DNA from: a virus
IMG/VR virus record: IMGVR_UViG_3300036851_000411
Location: 1 to 64,000 of that record
Direction: 5' to 3' (one strand)
Length of the DNA stretch: 64,000 nucleotides
Part shown: one piece after another, positions 16,287-23,173 of the stretch
Position numbering within the stretch: the first letter of the stretch is position 1
Layout: the number at the start of each line of letters is the position of its first letter
Position numbers and translations under genes: made by a program
Notes under the pieces: model-generated
Database searches by the model: none
The model's input: the letters and a program-made list of their open reading frames with translations, nothing else
What the model was told of the DNA's origin: nothing

Positions 16287-16766
16287 ATGGGCAATCGGGG
16301 CGACGCAGCAAAGCGGCGGAAGCGCTACGGATGGCGGCTGGTGCGGGAGTCGGACGCGGGTGTCGAAGTCTCCTCGGCGGATCGCCTGCCGTGCCGGAGC
16401 CCCCGCGATGCCTACACGATCATGGCGCCGTTCGCGGCGCAGGAGGGGCAGGAGGTGTTCTGGATGCTTTGTCTGGACTCGCAGCATCGCGTGACGCGTG
16501 ACGGCGTCGTGGTGATCACGCGCGGCATTCTCAACTCGTCGCTCGTCCACCCGCGCGAGGTCTTCCGCGAGGCCGTGCTCCGCGAGTCGGCGGCGGTGAT
16601 TCTCTGCCACAACCACCCGTCGGGCGACCCGACGCCGAGCCCCGAGGATCGGCTCATCACCGAGCAGCTCGCCGCTGCCGGTCGCGTCCTCGACATCCCC
16701 GTGTTCGACCACGTCGTGATCGGCGCGGGATGTTACACGAGCTTCGCCGAGCAGGGGTTGCTATGA
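16287..16766 (+). CDS. RadC-like JAB1/JAMM protein
   Basis: A 159-residue RadC-family protein. The JAMM metal site reads H108-N-H110-PSGDPTP-S118-PED121, with an upstream Glu in the EVFWML strand. The N-terminal helix-hairpin-helix of full RadC is missing, as in phage and plasmid versions. These stand-alone proteins are often beside anti-restriction or recombination genes; the substrate is unknown. ATG at 16287 has a GAGGGG site upstream and fits the divergent promoter. Confidence 0.88.
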   Translation: MGNRGDAAKRRKRYGWRLVRESDAGVEVSSADRLPCRSPRDAYTIMAPFAAQEGQEVFWMLCLDSQHRVTRDGVVVITRGILNSSLVHPREVFREAVLRESAAVILCHNHPSGDPTPSPEDRLITEQLAAAGRVLDIPVFDHVVIGAGCYTSFAEQGLL

Positions 16767-17275
16767 GCCGACTGCGACTCACCGCCAACTCTGCGCTCGC
16801 CCTCGCCGTGGCGTCGGTGCGTGAGGCGGTGAACGACGCCGCCGCGCGGACCCCCGAGCCAGCGCTGGTCATCTCGGGCTACACGCGGGCGCAGGGGATC
16901 GCGGACGGCGTGCTCTTCGACGCCATGGCGCCGGAGCTGGCCGAGGTCACCCGCCAGCACTGGCCGAGCTGGGCCGCGCAGCGGCTCGGCGTCGCGATGA
17001 CGGACGGCGTGCACGCGCTCCTCGGCCGAGCGGTGGCGAACAAGCGATGGCGCCACGACTGGAAAGGGCTGTGGCACGACGTGCTGTGGATCTCTCGCCG
17101 CGCGGTCGGCCGTGCGATTCAGAAGGCGATCGCGAGCGGCCACGGCGAGCGGGTGGAATTCCAAATGGTGATCACGGGCGTCGGGCGCCAGCGCTACCAG
17201 TGGCTGAGCGTCCACGTCGGCCCCGGCGATGATGGGATGCCGGTGCTCACGTTCCTGTTGCCTGACGAGGACTAA
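16763..17275 (+). CDS. DUF6573-like protein
   Basis: A 170-residue protein starting on ATGA. The blocks SGYTRAQGIADGVLFD, VAMTDGVHALL, a DVLWISRRA helix and the end VHVGPGDDGMPVLTFLLPDED match a family common on plasmids and phages beside radC-type genes. Its function is not known. Neighbourhood with RadC supports a shared accessory module. Confidence 0.75.
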   Translation: MSRLRLTANSALALAVASVREAVNDAAARTPEPALVISGYTRAQGIADGVLFDAMAPELAEVTRQHWPSWAAQRLGVAMTDGVHALLGRAVANKRWRHDWKGLWHDVLWISRRAVGRAIQKAIASGHGERVEFQMVITGVGRQRYQWLSVHVGPGDDGMPVLTFLLPDED

Positions 17276-17280
17276 CGACG

Positions 17281-17574
17281 ATGCTGGACATCACATGGGT
17301 GATTGCTGACGTGCGAGCACAAATCGCTCTCGCGAAGCGGTCGCCGAATGCGAGCGGTGCCGTCACGATCGGCGCCGAAGCCGCTGAGACGCTGCTTGCG
17401 CACCTGACCCACCATGCGGCCGAGCCAACGGTCGAGGAGATCGCGAGCGCTCGACACCAGGCGCAGGGCGGCGATCAGGACGCGTGGCGATCGCTCTGCC
17501 ACCGGTATCCCGAGTGGAACGAGAACGGCGGCTCGGCCGACGCATGGGCAGACGACTCAGAGCTTTACCTCTAA
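17281..17574 (+). CDS. Hypothetical protein
   Basis: A 97-residue acidic helical protein, 5 nt after the previous gene. No family recognised. Confidence 0.6.
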   Translation: MLDITWVIADVRAQIALAKRSPNASGAVTIGAEAAETLLAHLTHHAAEPTVEEIASARHQAQGGDQDAWRSLCHRYPEWNENGGSADAWADDSELYL

Positions 17575-17585
17575 CCTAACGAGTG

Positions 17586-17801
17586 ATGCGAACCCGATGC
17601 CTGAACGGCGTGCGGACTCCCGCCGGCATGGTGCGATGTGGATGGAGTGGCCACGGCTACGAGCTCACGACCGAGCGCGGCGCGAAGAGCTGCCCGCGAT
17701 GCAAGTCGAGCACGACGCTGGTCGTGGTCCGCGAGGTGGCGGCGGTGGTGTACAGCGCGCCCCGCCGGGCGGTCGCGGCGCGGCTCGCGCGGAGGGCTTG
17801 A
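17586..17801 (+). CDS. Small zinc-ribbon-like protein
   Basis: About 71 residues, starting at ATG 17586 (a GTG lies one codon earlier). RCGWSGH and CPRC pairs suggest a rubredoxin-like zinc ribbon, followed by a hydrophobic/basic tail. Confidence 0.58.
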   Translation: MRTRCLNGVRTPAGMVRCGWSGHGYELTTERGAKSCPRCKSSTTLVVVREVAAVVYSAPRRAVAARLARRA

Positions 17802-17804
17802 GCG

Positions 17805-18131
17805 ATGAGCATCGAAGCGCTCCGCCAGGCATTCAAGGATGGATGCCGGCACAACGCGTGTGCGATGTACGACGAGGCCGAAGTTGAGAGCGAGGCCTCC
17901 GAGCGGTTTCCCACGCCCGCGATCGCACCGGAGGACCGGTCCACCCAGGTCTATCCGAGGCTGACGCCGCGCGGGTCTCGGCTACTCGCGGCGTTCGACA
18001 ACGCCGCGTTCGCGTGCGGCGAGTGGTCGCAGGATGATGACGAGCCGTTCGTGGCCGTCTACCGACGCTCTCGGCGAGCCCAAAAGGCGCTGCTCGACTA
18101 CTTCGTCGAGTTGGAGGCGCGGACGCCGTGA
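17805..18131 (+). CDS. Hypothetical protein
   Basis: A 108-residue acidic unknown protein that ends on a GTGA overlap with the Mom-like gene, so the two may be coupled in expression or function. Confidence 0.62.
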   Translation: MSIEALRQAFKDGCRHNACAMYDEAEVESEASERFPTPAIAPEDRSTQVYPRLTPRGSRLLAAFDNAAFACGEWSQDDDEPFVAVYRRSRRAQKALLDYFVELEARTP

Positions 18132-18925
18132 ACAAGCGATGGCGCGATCGCTCGCAGCGCTGGCGCGCGCCGGGCGACGTGTTCGACCCGCGTCGCTTCG
18201 CGGTCGATGGGATCGCCGACGACACCCGGCCGAAGGAATTCGTCGAGCAGCATCACTACGCGGCGAGTTATCCGGCGGCCGTCTTTCGCGTCGGGCTGTT
18301 CGGTCCGCGGGCCGCGCTCGTCGGCGTCGCGGTATTCAGCGTCCCGCCACAGCAGGCCGCGCTCCCGAAGTGGACCGGCGTCACGTTAGGCGAGGGCGCG
18401 GCGGAGCTCGGCCGCTTCGTGCTCCTCGACGACGTGGGCTACAACGCCGAGACGTGGTTCCTCTCGCGCGCGTTTCGCCTCCTCCGAACGCACAAGCACT
18501 ATCGACGCATCCTCTCCTACGCGGATCCGCTCGAGCGCCCGGAGATCGCGAAGCCCGCGCACTGGGGAACGGTCTATCAGGCGGCGAACGCAACGTTTGC
18601 GGGTCGATCGGAAGCCCGGTGGCAACACATTGCGCCGACAGGCGAGGTCGTCAGCCGGCGGATGCTCAACAAGATCCGCCAGGGCCATCAGGGATGGCAG
18701 TATGGAGTCGACTGGCTGAGAGAGCGCGGCGCGCCAGTGCAGGGAACTGCCGAGCCGTCCCGTGGATGGGTCGATCGGGTGCTCTCAGCGTGGCGACGTG
18801 TGTACCACCCCGGCAACCTCGCCTATGTGTTCGGGCTCGACGATCGCGCGAAGTCGGCGCTCCGGACGCTCCACGCTGGTGGGTTACCCTACGTGCGCCC
18901 TGCGGCGGCTTGTGTGCAATGGTAG
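18128..18925 (+). CDS. Mom-like DNA modification protein (GNAT-type)
   Basis: A 265-residue protein similar to the phage Mu Mom family. After EFVEQHHYAASYP comes a GLFGPRAALVGVAVFSVP strand pair, the block AAELGRFVLLDDVGYNAETWFL, and ILSYADP with YQAANATFAG. Mom converts adenine in DNA to a carbamoylmethylated form by a radical-independent iron-linked route on a GNAT scaffold and blocks many restriction enzymes. Here it joins four methyltransferases. No Com-like regulator was recognised, though the Cys-rich 17586 gene just upstream is a candidate. Confidence 0.82.
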   Translation: MNKRWRDRSQRWRAPGDVFDPRRFAVDGIADDTRPKEFVEQHHYAASYPAAVFRVGLFGPRAALVGVAVFSVPPQQAALPKWTGVTLGEGAAELGRFVLLDDVGYNAETWFLSRAFRLLRTHKHYRRILSYADPLERPEIAKPAHWGTVYQAANATFAGRSEARWQHIAPTGEVVSRRMLNKIRQGHQGWQYGVDWLRERGAPVQGTAEPSRGWVDRVLSAWRRVYHPGNLAYVFGLDDRAKSALRTLHAGGLPYVRPAAACVQW

Positions 18926-18947
18926 CATATGGTATTATTCGTGTGTC
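18921..18947 (+). promoter_or_regulatory. Class II early promoter/operator, third copy
   Basis: GGTAGCATATGGTATTAT overlaps the end of the Mom-like gene and precedes the gene at 18970. A further TTATCATATG lies just before that start, giving the same CATATG core twice. Confidence 0.6.
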
Positions 18948-18969
18948 GTCAGCCAGTGAGTGTTATCAT

Positions 18970-19176
18970 ATGCGCCAGTCATCGACTGTGCCCCTCAGCG
19001 CCGAACAAGTGAACGCGATCCTCGCGCGCGCTGCCGGCGATATCGATGTTTGCGAGAACCCGCCGGGGCGGAATACGTCCGCGGTGCTCGCGGTGTTTGG
19101 CTTTGCTGCGCATCGGAGCGTCGACCAGGCAGCCGACGCCGAGGCGATGCTCGACGCGCTGGAGAGCGACAGGTGA
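18970..19176 (+). CDS. Small hypothetical protein
   Basis: A 68-residue helical protein, first gene after the third class II promoter. Start ATG 18970 is within CATATGCG. The upstream open frame is a shadow of the Mom-like gene. Confidence 0.6.
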   Translation: MRQSSTVPLSAEQVNAILARAAGDIDVCENPPGRNTSAVLAVFGFAAHRSVDQAADAEAMLDALESDR

Positions 19177-19400
19177 GAATCGAGCCGATGGAGTGCGCTG
19201 GCGGGTCCGCCGTCGTCGTGCATGCCGCCGACGGCGAGCCAGCGCTCCTCATCGCCGAGCGCGATGGATTGCTCATGTGGATGGAGGTGCGGCGCGGCTA
19301 TCGTCGGAGCGCCCACAGTCGACGCGCGGGGCTCGCGAGCGCGGCGGCGAAACGGAACCGCGCCAACCCCGACGCTGTGGCGACCTTGCCAACCCCATGA
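19173..19400 (+). CDS. Small hypothetical protein
   Basis: A 75-residue protein, GTG start overlapping the previous stop as GTGA. The tail is basic and alanine-rich. No family recognised. Confidence 0.58.
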   Translation: MRIEPMECAGGSAVVVHAADGEPALLIAERDGLLMWMEVRRGYRRSAHSRRAGLASAAAKRNRANPDAVATLPTP

Positions 19401-19870
19401 CACCGCGTAGAATGCCCGCGGTGCCCCGCAAGCCACTCGGCCCCAAGCCCAAGTTCCCGAAGCAGAACCTCGGTGCGCGCGACGCGCAGATCAGCGTGCG
19501 ACGTGCGAACCTTCACGAGCCACTGCTCGCCCGCGAGCGCACGGGGCTCAAGCCGGTCGACATCATCCGGCGCGACCTCCTCCGCTTCTGGACGGCGGCC
19601 GACGACAGCGCCTCCCGGCTCGCCCTCTCACGCGAGGATCTCGAGAAGATCGGCAAGGCGATTGCGGGGGTGGCGTTCGACGATCCGAAGCACGCGCGCA
19701 TGCTGCCGGCGTTCGTGGCGGCGGAGCTCGGCGACGATGACCCAATCGTCGATCGACTCAAGGGCGCGGGAAGCGGGGCATGGCCGCTCGCGGTCCTGTA
19801 CGGCGTGATCGATGCAGCCGATCGCGCGTGGAACAATGGCATGGCGAGAGATGAGAAGGGCGATGCCTGA
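19397..19870 (+). CDS. Hypothetical protein
   Basis: A 157-residue helical unknown protein with a Pro/Lys-rich N-terminus. Start is ATGA-coupled at 19397. It ends in a variant junction ATGCCTGA with the next gene. Confidence 0.65.
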   Translation: MTPRRMPAVPRKPLGPKPKFPKQNLGARDAQISVRRANLHEPLLARERTGLKPVDIIRRDLLRFWTAADDSASRLALSREDLEKIGKAIAGVAFDDPKHARMLPAFVAAELGDDDPIVDRLKGAGSGAWPLAVLYGVIDAADRAWNNGMARDEKGDA

Positions 19871-20195
19871 CGATCGCGATGAAGAGCGCCGTCACCTCCG
19901 GCTCGAAAAGTCTGACGCCCGCGACGAGACCGAGCCGCGTCCAATTCGCGAACGGCCGCCGATCGTGACCATTGATCCGGCGACACTGCGCGGGTACTCG
20001 GAGATGCGTGCGATCGGGCTCAGGGTCACGCAGGCCGCGGAGCCCGGCGGTGGTCACGGTTGGGTCGGATGGGTCGCAACGTGCGATGCATTTCCGGGTC
20101 TGGAAGGTCTCGGTGATATGCCGGACTACGCAATCGGCTCGCTCCTCTCCAAAGTGATCGATCGGTACCACGCGCTGGAGAATGAGCGTGGCTGA
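19863..20195 (+). CDS. Hypothetical protein
   Basis: A 110-residue unknown protein. It starts in ATGCCTGA, 8 nt inside the previous gene. The C-terminal segment (GWVATCDAFPGLEGLGDMP) faintly recalls a HicB-type fold, but not enough to name it. Confidence 0.6.
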   Translation: MPDDRDEERRHLRLEKSDARDETEPRPIRERPPIVTIDPATLRGYSEMRAIGLRVTQAAEPGGGHGWVGWVATCDAFPGLEGLGDMPDYAIGSLLSKVIDRYHALENERG

Positions 20196-20541
20196 GACCG
20201 TGGTGCCCAACGACCAACCGAGCCGCGATCTCGACTTCGCCGTCGCTCGCGCGATGGGCATCGAGCTGCAGCAGCTGCCGGGCGAAAGCGAGCCGAGTGT
20301 CGTCGAGCGAACGGTCGCGGGTGCGGTGCGTTCGCTGGCGCGTGTTCGCGGCTACTCCGGAGACGAGCGCTATCTCGGGGATCTCCTGCGGTTCCTGGTG
20401 AACAAGGGATGGACGTTCTCGTTCGGTCGCGAGCTCGACGGATGGCACGCGGCCATCCCGCTCGTTCAGGTCCGGATGCGCGGCGATTCGCTATCGGTGC
20501 TGCTCTGCGCCGTGATCGTCGCCGTGACCGAAGCGCGATGA
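20182..20541 (+). CDS. Hypothetical protein
   Basis: A 119-residue helical unknown protein overlapping the previous gene by 14 nt and the next by ATGA. Confidence 0.62.
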   Translation: MSVAETVVPNDQPSRDLDFAVARAMGIELQQLPGESEPSVVERTVAGAVRSLARVRGYSGDERYLGDLLRFLVNKGWTFSFGRELDGWHAAIPLVQVRMRGDSLSVLLCAVIVAVTEAR

Positions 20542-20786
20542 CGATGGCCCCGCGGCTCTCGCCCGAGATGCACGCTCGGATCATCGCCGAATTGCGACGG
20601 CGGCTCCAGAGCGCGATCGAGCGAGCGGCGCGCGAGGGGTGCGACACGCCGGTGATCCACATGAGCGCCGAGCGGCGATGTGGCGCGGTGGGCGTCGACG
20701 AGGAAGGGCATTGCCTGCGGTGCGGCCTCGTGCCTCCCGAAGAGGACACCGAGACCGAGTGCCCACCGGGCTTCTTCGACAGTTAG
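20538..20786 (+). CDS. Small Cys-containing hypothetical protein
   Basis: An 82-residue protein ending the early + strand operon. A CxxC pair (LRCGL region with upstream RRC) suggests a zinc ribbon. The gene-free control region follows. Confidence 0.6.
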   Translation: MTMAPRLSPEMHARIIAELRRRLQSAIERAAREGCDTPVIHMSAERRCGAVGVDEEGHCLRCGLVPPEEDTETECPPGFFDS

Positions 20787-20921
20787 AAGGCTGTGCGGCA
20801 ACGCTCAGACGGCTGTGCGGCGACGGAACGGCAGCGCCACGAGTCAGAGCCGGCATGTACGGGCAATGCCAAGCCGTACAAGGCGTTACGCGAGGTGTGG
20901 TGTCACACGCTCGTACACTGT

Positions 20922-20937
20922 TGCAACACGTGTTGCA
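20922..20937. promoter_or_regulatory. 16-bp perfect palindrome TGCAACACGTGTTGCA
   Basis: A perfect inverted repeat, followed by two further TGTTGCAC half-site-like words up to 20950. It is a likely operator for a dimeric regulator. Confidence 0.6.
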
Positions 20938-20956
20938 CACAATGTTGCACAAAGTG

Positions 20957-20997
20957 ATGTGAAACATATTTCACATGCATGCAACACCGTGTATAAT
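20957..20997 (+). promoter_or_regulatory. Operator overlapping a sigma70-like promoter
   Basis: Arms ATGTGAAA (20957-20964) and TTTCACAT (20969-20976) are perfect inverted repeats around CATA. TTTCAC (20969-20974) and TATAAT (20992-20997), 17 bp apart, form a promoter that points right into the control region, antisense to the tRNA. Confidence 0.6.
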
Positions 20998-21039
20998 CAA
21001 CGGTGGGTGGCGGCCGAATCATTCAGTCGTCACTCGGAA

Positions 21040-21133
21040 GGAGCGTGGGGGATTCGAACCCTCGGCCCGGTGCGCTAACACCGGACGCCTCATTGATAGT
21101 GAGGTGCTTTCAGCCAGACTCAGCCAACGCTCC
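21040..21133 (-). tRNA. Class II (serine-like) tRNA with unusual AUC anticodon loop
   Basis: On the - strand the acceptor GGAGCGT pairs with ACGCTCC, the D arm is serine-like, and the anticodon stem CCTCA/TGAGG closes the loop CTATCAA. The long variable arm CCGGTG/CACCGG is that of tRNA-Ser/Leu, and the T loop is TTCGAAT with one mismatch in the stem. The loop gives anticodon AUC, which would read Asp GAU rather than Ser. The discriminator appears to be T and CCA is not encoded. It may be a recoding tRNA, a decoy or a decayed gene. Confidence 0.7.
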
Positions 21134-21419
21134 GCCTTCAGGAACTCGGGCCGGTCGAGGGATCACTCCTTCGGCCGGTTCGTGCATCTACCACCGTCGC
21201 TCACGAACATTTGAAGGGCTGGGCGACAGGTGGCGGCACAAGCATGCTAATACATAGTGTGGATCTTCGCAAAGCGTACAAATGAACGGGTGACAAACCT
21301 AACCGTCATGAATGCAACGTGTTACAACCCATTCACCGGCCGGCGCTAGAAGTCGTTGTCACGCGTTGGGTTGTTTCATCTCGCCACCCCAGTATAGGTG
21401 CCGCCGCAAGCGCGCGGTA

Positions 21420-21446
21420 TTGACGCTAGCGTCAGATAGATAGACT
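21420..21446 (+). promoter_or_regulatory. Palindrome TGACGCTAGCGTCA at a possible promoter
   Basis: A perfect 14-bp palindrome (21421-21434) overlaps TTGACG, with TAGACT 15 bp further on. A promoter under tight operator control is possible. Confidence 0.45.
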
Positions 21447-21492
21447 ACTGGTGCGACGACGAGCCGCTTCTCTGAAGAAGTGGGCTTAGGCG

Positions 21493-21501
21493 TTATCCAC
21501 A
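21493..21501 (+). promoter_or_regulatory. Perfect DnaA box TTATCCACA
   Basis: An exact consensus DnaA-binding 9-mer, one base before the parS-like site. A single box is not an origin by itself. Confidence 0.7.
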
Positions 21502-21502
21502 T

Positions 21503-21518
21503 TGTTTCACGTGAAACG
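21503..21518. promoter_or_regulatory. parS-like ParB site
   Basis: TGTTTCACGTGAAACG differs from the bacterial chromosomal parS consensus only in its last base. It would probably be bound by the host ParB (or a phage one outside the window). The pairing with a DnaA box is typical of chromosome origin regions and odd in a phage. Confidence 0.85.
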
Positions 21519-21552
21519 TTCATAACTCCACGCTGGAGACCCGGCGGATCTA

Positions 21553-21577
21553 TTGCGGATTATGCTTTAATCACATA
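21553..21577 (+). promoter_or_regulatory. Class I palindrome box before the packaging block
   Basis: TATGCTTTAATCACATA (21561-21577) with TTG 8 bp ahead. It is the first of the class I boxes that lead the late modules. Confidence 0.6.
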
Positions 21578-21676
21578 ATCTGAGCGCGCACCTGGCGACC
21601 GCCACGGTGCGCGCGCTGCGTTCGGGCACCTCGCCGAGGCAGTGCGCTCCGGACACGACGCCCCCGGCTCCCACGA

Positions 21677-22408
21677 GTGCGGGGGCGTCGATGGCCTCTA
21701 CTCGGTCTGGTGGAGCGGCGCGTGCCACGGCGACATCCTGCACCTCGTCCTATCCGACGAAGCCAGCGAGCGAAGCGCACGGCGCTCGATGCGATACGAC
21801 GCAGGCCTGCCGTTCCGCTGGAGCTCTGCGAGGCGGGTGGGAGTGAGTTTGCCCCGGCGCTCGATGTGGCCACGTGGCTCCGCGACACGTTCGTCACCGA
21901 AGGCTCGCCGCTCTACAACGAGGACCACAAGCACCTCGCCTTCGCGGCGATCGGCGTGCTGTGGACCAACGTTGCGAACTCAGGGCAGCAGCGCACGGTG
22001 CTCGCGACCGCGGAGATGCCGACGCCCAAGGGTGCGCGGTGGACGATCGCGCGCGCCAAGTATCAGCTGGCGCAATGGTTCGGCGACGTGCCGGACTTCG
22101 TCATCACGCTGTCGGCGCCGCTCCTCTCGGACGTGGATGACGCAACGTTCTGTGCGGTCCTCGAGCACGAGCTCTATCACTGCAGCCAGGCGCGGAATGA
22201 GTTCGGCGCGCCGAAGTGGCATCTCGATGGCTCGCCGGTCTTCGGGATCCGTGGTCACGATGTCGAGGAGTTCGTGTCGATCGTCGCGCGCTACGGTGCT
22301 GGAGCGACGCGGGTCGGTGCCCTCGTCCAGGCCGCCCAGCAACGACCGCTCGTCCAGGCGGCATCGATCGTTGGTGCCTGCGGGACGTGCATCGCGAGGG
22401 CCGCATGA
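21677..22408 (+). CDS. Putative phage metallopeptidase
   Basis: The frame from about residue 58 on (FAPALDVATWLRDTF, YNEDHKHLAFAAIGVLWTNV, a WFGDVPDFVITL block, EHELYHCSQARNEFGAP and RGHDVEEF) matches a conserved phage metallopeptidase family; HELYH is the zinc site. The start is not clear. The only ATG is 21677, but the first 60 residues look like shadow sequence; GTG at 21866 is the nearest start to the conserved part. Another open frame covers 21642-21860, so a frameshift upstream cannot be excluded. Function in phages is unknown. Confidence 0.75.
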   Translation: MRGRRWPLLGLVERRVPRRHPAPRPIRRSQRAKRTALDAIRRRPAVPLELCEAGGSEFAPALDVATWLRDTFVTEGSPLYNEDHKHLAFAAIGVLWTNVANSGQQRTVLATAEMPTPKGARWTIARAKYQLAQWFGDVPDFVITLSAPLLSDVDDATFCAVLEHELYHCSQARNEFGAPKWHLDGSPVFGIRGHDVEEFVSIVARYGAGATRVGALVQAAQQRPLVQAASIVGACGTCIARAA

Positions 22409-22542
22409 GGCGTCGGTCACCCGAGGAGTCGCTCGACCGGGCCTTGAAGTGGTTGATCGCCGCGTTGGTGGTCAACGCTGTCGCAGCGGTCGTTAAAGCG
22501 GTGATCGCGGTGGGCGTCCTGTTCGGCTGGTGGGGCCGATGA
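22405..22542 (+). CDS. Small single-span membrane protein
   Basis: A 45-residue protein, ATGA-coupled to the metallopeptidase. A basic N-terminus is followed by one hydrophobic helix (residues about 17-42). Confidence 0.6.
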   Translation: MRRRSPEESLDRALKWLIAALVVNAVAAVVKAVIAVGVLFGWWGR

Positions 22543-22609
22543 GGCCCTGCCGTGCTGGCATCTCCACGCTGCCGCTGCGGCGTGACCTGGGCGCGACGGG
22601 CCGCGGCTG

Positions 22610-23167
22610 ATGGCGACACTCGTGGACGAAGTCAAAGCCTTCATCGTGCAGCGACTTGCGTGTTGGGATAGCCCGAAGCAGGTCGCCGCGGCCGTCACCG
22701 AAGAATTCCGCATCAAGATGGACCGGCGTCAGGTCGAGAAGTACGACGCCACTCGGGCGGGGAAGAAGCCGGCGAAGAAGTGGGTCGCACTGTTCACGGC
22801 GACTCGCAACCGATTCGAGGACACGATCGACGAGATCCCCGCGGCGAAGAAGGCGGTCCGCGTTCGCCGGCTCGATCGCATGGCGCTCAAGGCGGAAGAG
22901 TCGGGGAACTTCCCGCTCGCGAAGGAGCTCCTCGAGACGGTCGCGAAGGAGGTTGGCGGGGCGTTCACCAACCGGCGCGAGCTGACGGGCGCTGGTGGCG
23001 GACCAATTCAGGCGAAGGTCGATGGCGTGTTGTCGGCCGAGGAGATGGCGGCGCGGCTTCGCACGCTGCTCGATCGCACGACCGCGGTGGTGCACTCGGC
23101 GCCGGCCGTGGTCGCGCCACCCATCGCCCAACCTCCATCGATTCCTCCAGCGGCGGTGTCGCCATGA
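22610..23167 (+). CDS. Small terminase subunit (DUF2280-like)
   Basis: A 185-residue protein matching DUF2280-type small terminases: MATLVDEVKAFIVQRLAC start, SPKQVAAAVTEEF helix-turn-helix, KKWVALFTATRNRFED, and KEVGGAFTNRRELTG near residue 120. It should bind the packaging site and feed DNA to the large subunit at 26501. The C-terminus is a Pro/Val tail. TerS and TerL are separated by eight genes, which is unusual. A 23-codon frame (22539-22610) ends at its start (TGATG) and may be a coupling leader. Confidence 0.85.
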   Translation: MATLVDEVKAFIVQRLACWDSPKQVAAAVTEEFRIKMDRRQVEKYDATRAGKKPAKKWVALFTATRNRFEDTIDEIPAAKKAVRVRRLDRMALKAEESGNFPLAKELLETVAKEVGGAFTNRRELTGAGGGPIQAKVDGVLSAEEMAARLRTLLDRTTAVVHSAPAVVAPPIAQPPSIPPAAVSP

Positions 23168-23173
23168 CCCGCG

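Larger units (their letters stand above)
20787..21560. other. Gene-free control region
   Basis: About 770 bases without a convincing gene. In order: two direct repeats of GGCTGTGCGGC (about 20792 and 20812), palindromic sites and a promoter (20922-20997), a - strand tRNA, several TGCAAC-type words, a palindrome at 21421, a DnaA box and a parS-like site. AT-rich patches and site density suggest an origin, partition or lysogeny hub. Confidence 0.7.

Noticed and set aside
21040-21133. Reading the - strand tRNA as a selenocysteine tRNA
   Set aside because: TCA occurs in the loop but one base off the anticodon position, and the 7-bp acceptor and T stem do not match tRNA-Sec.
21607-21846. A 79-codon + strand gene before the metallopeptidase
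   Set aside because: Translation is Ser/Thr/Ala-rich without structure and three frames are open at once here; not enough to call a gene.
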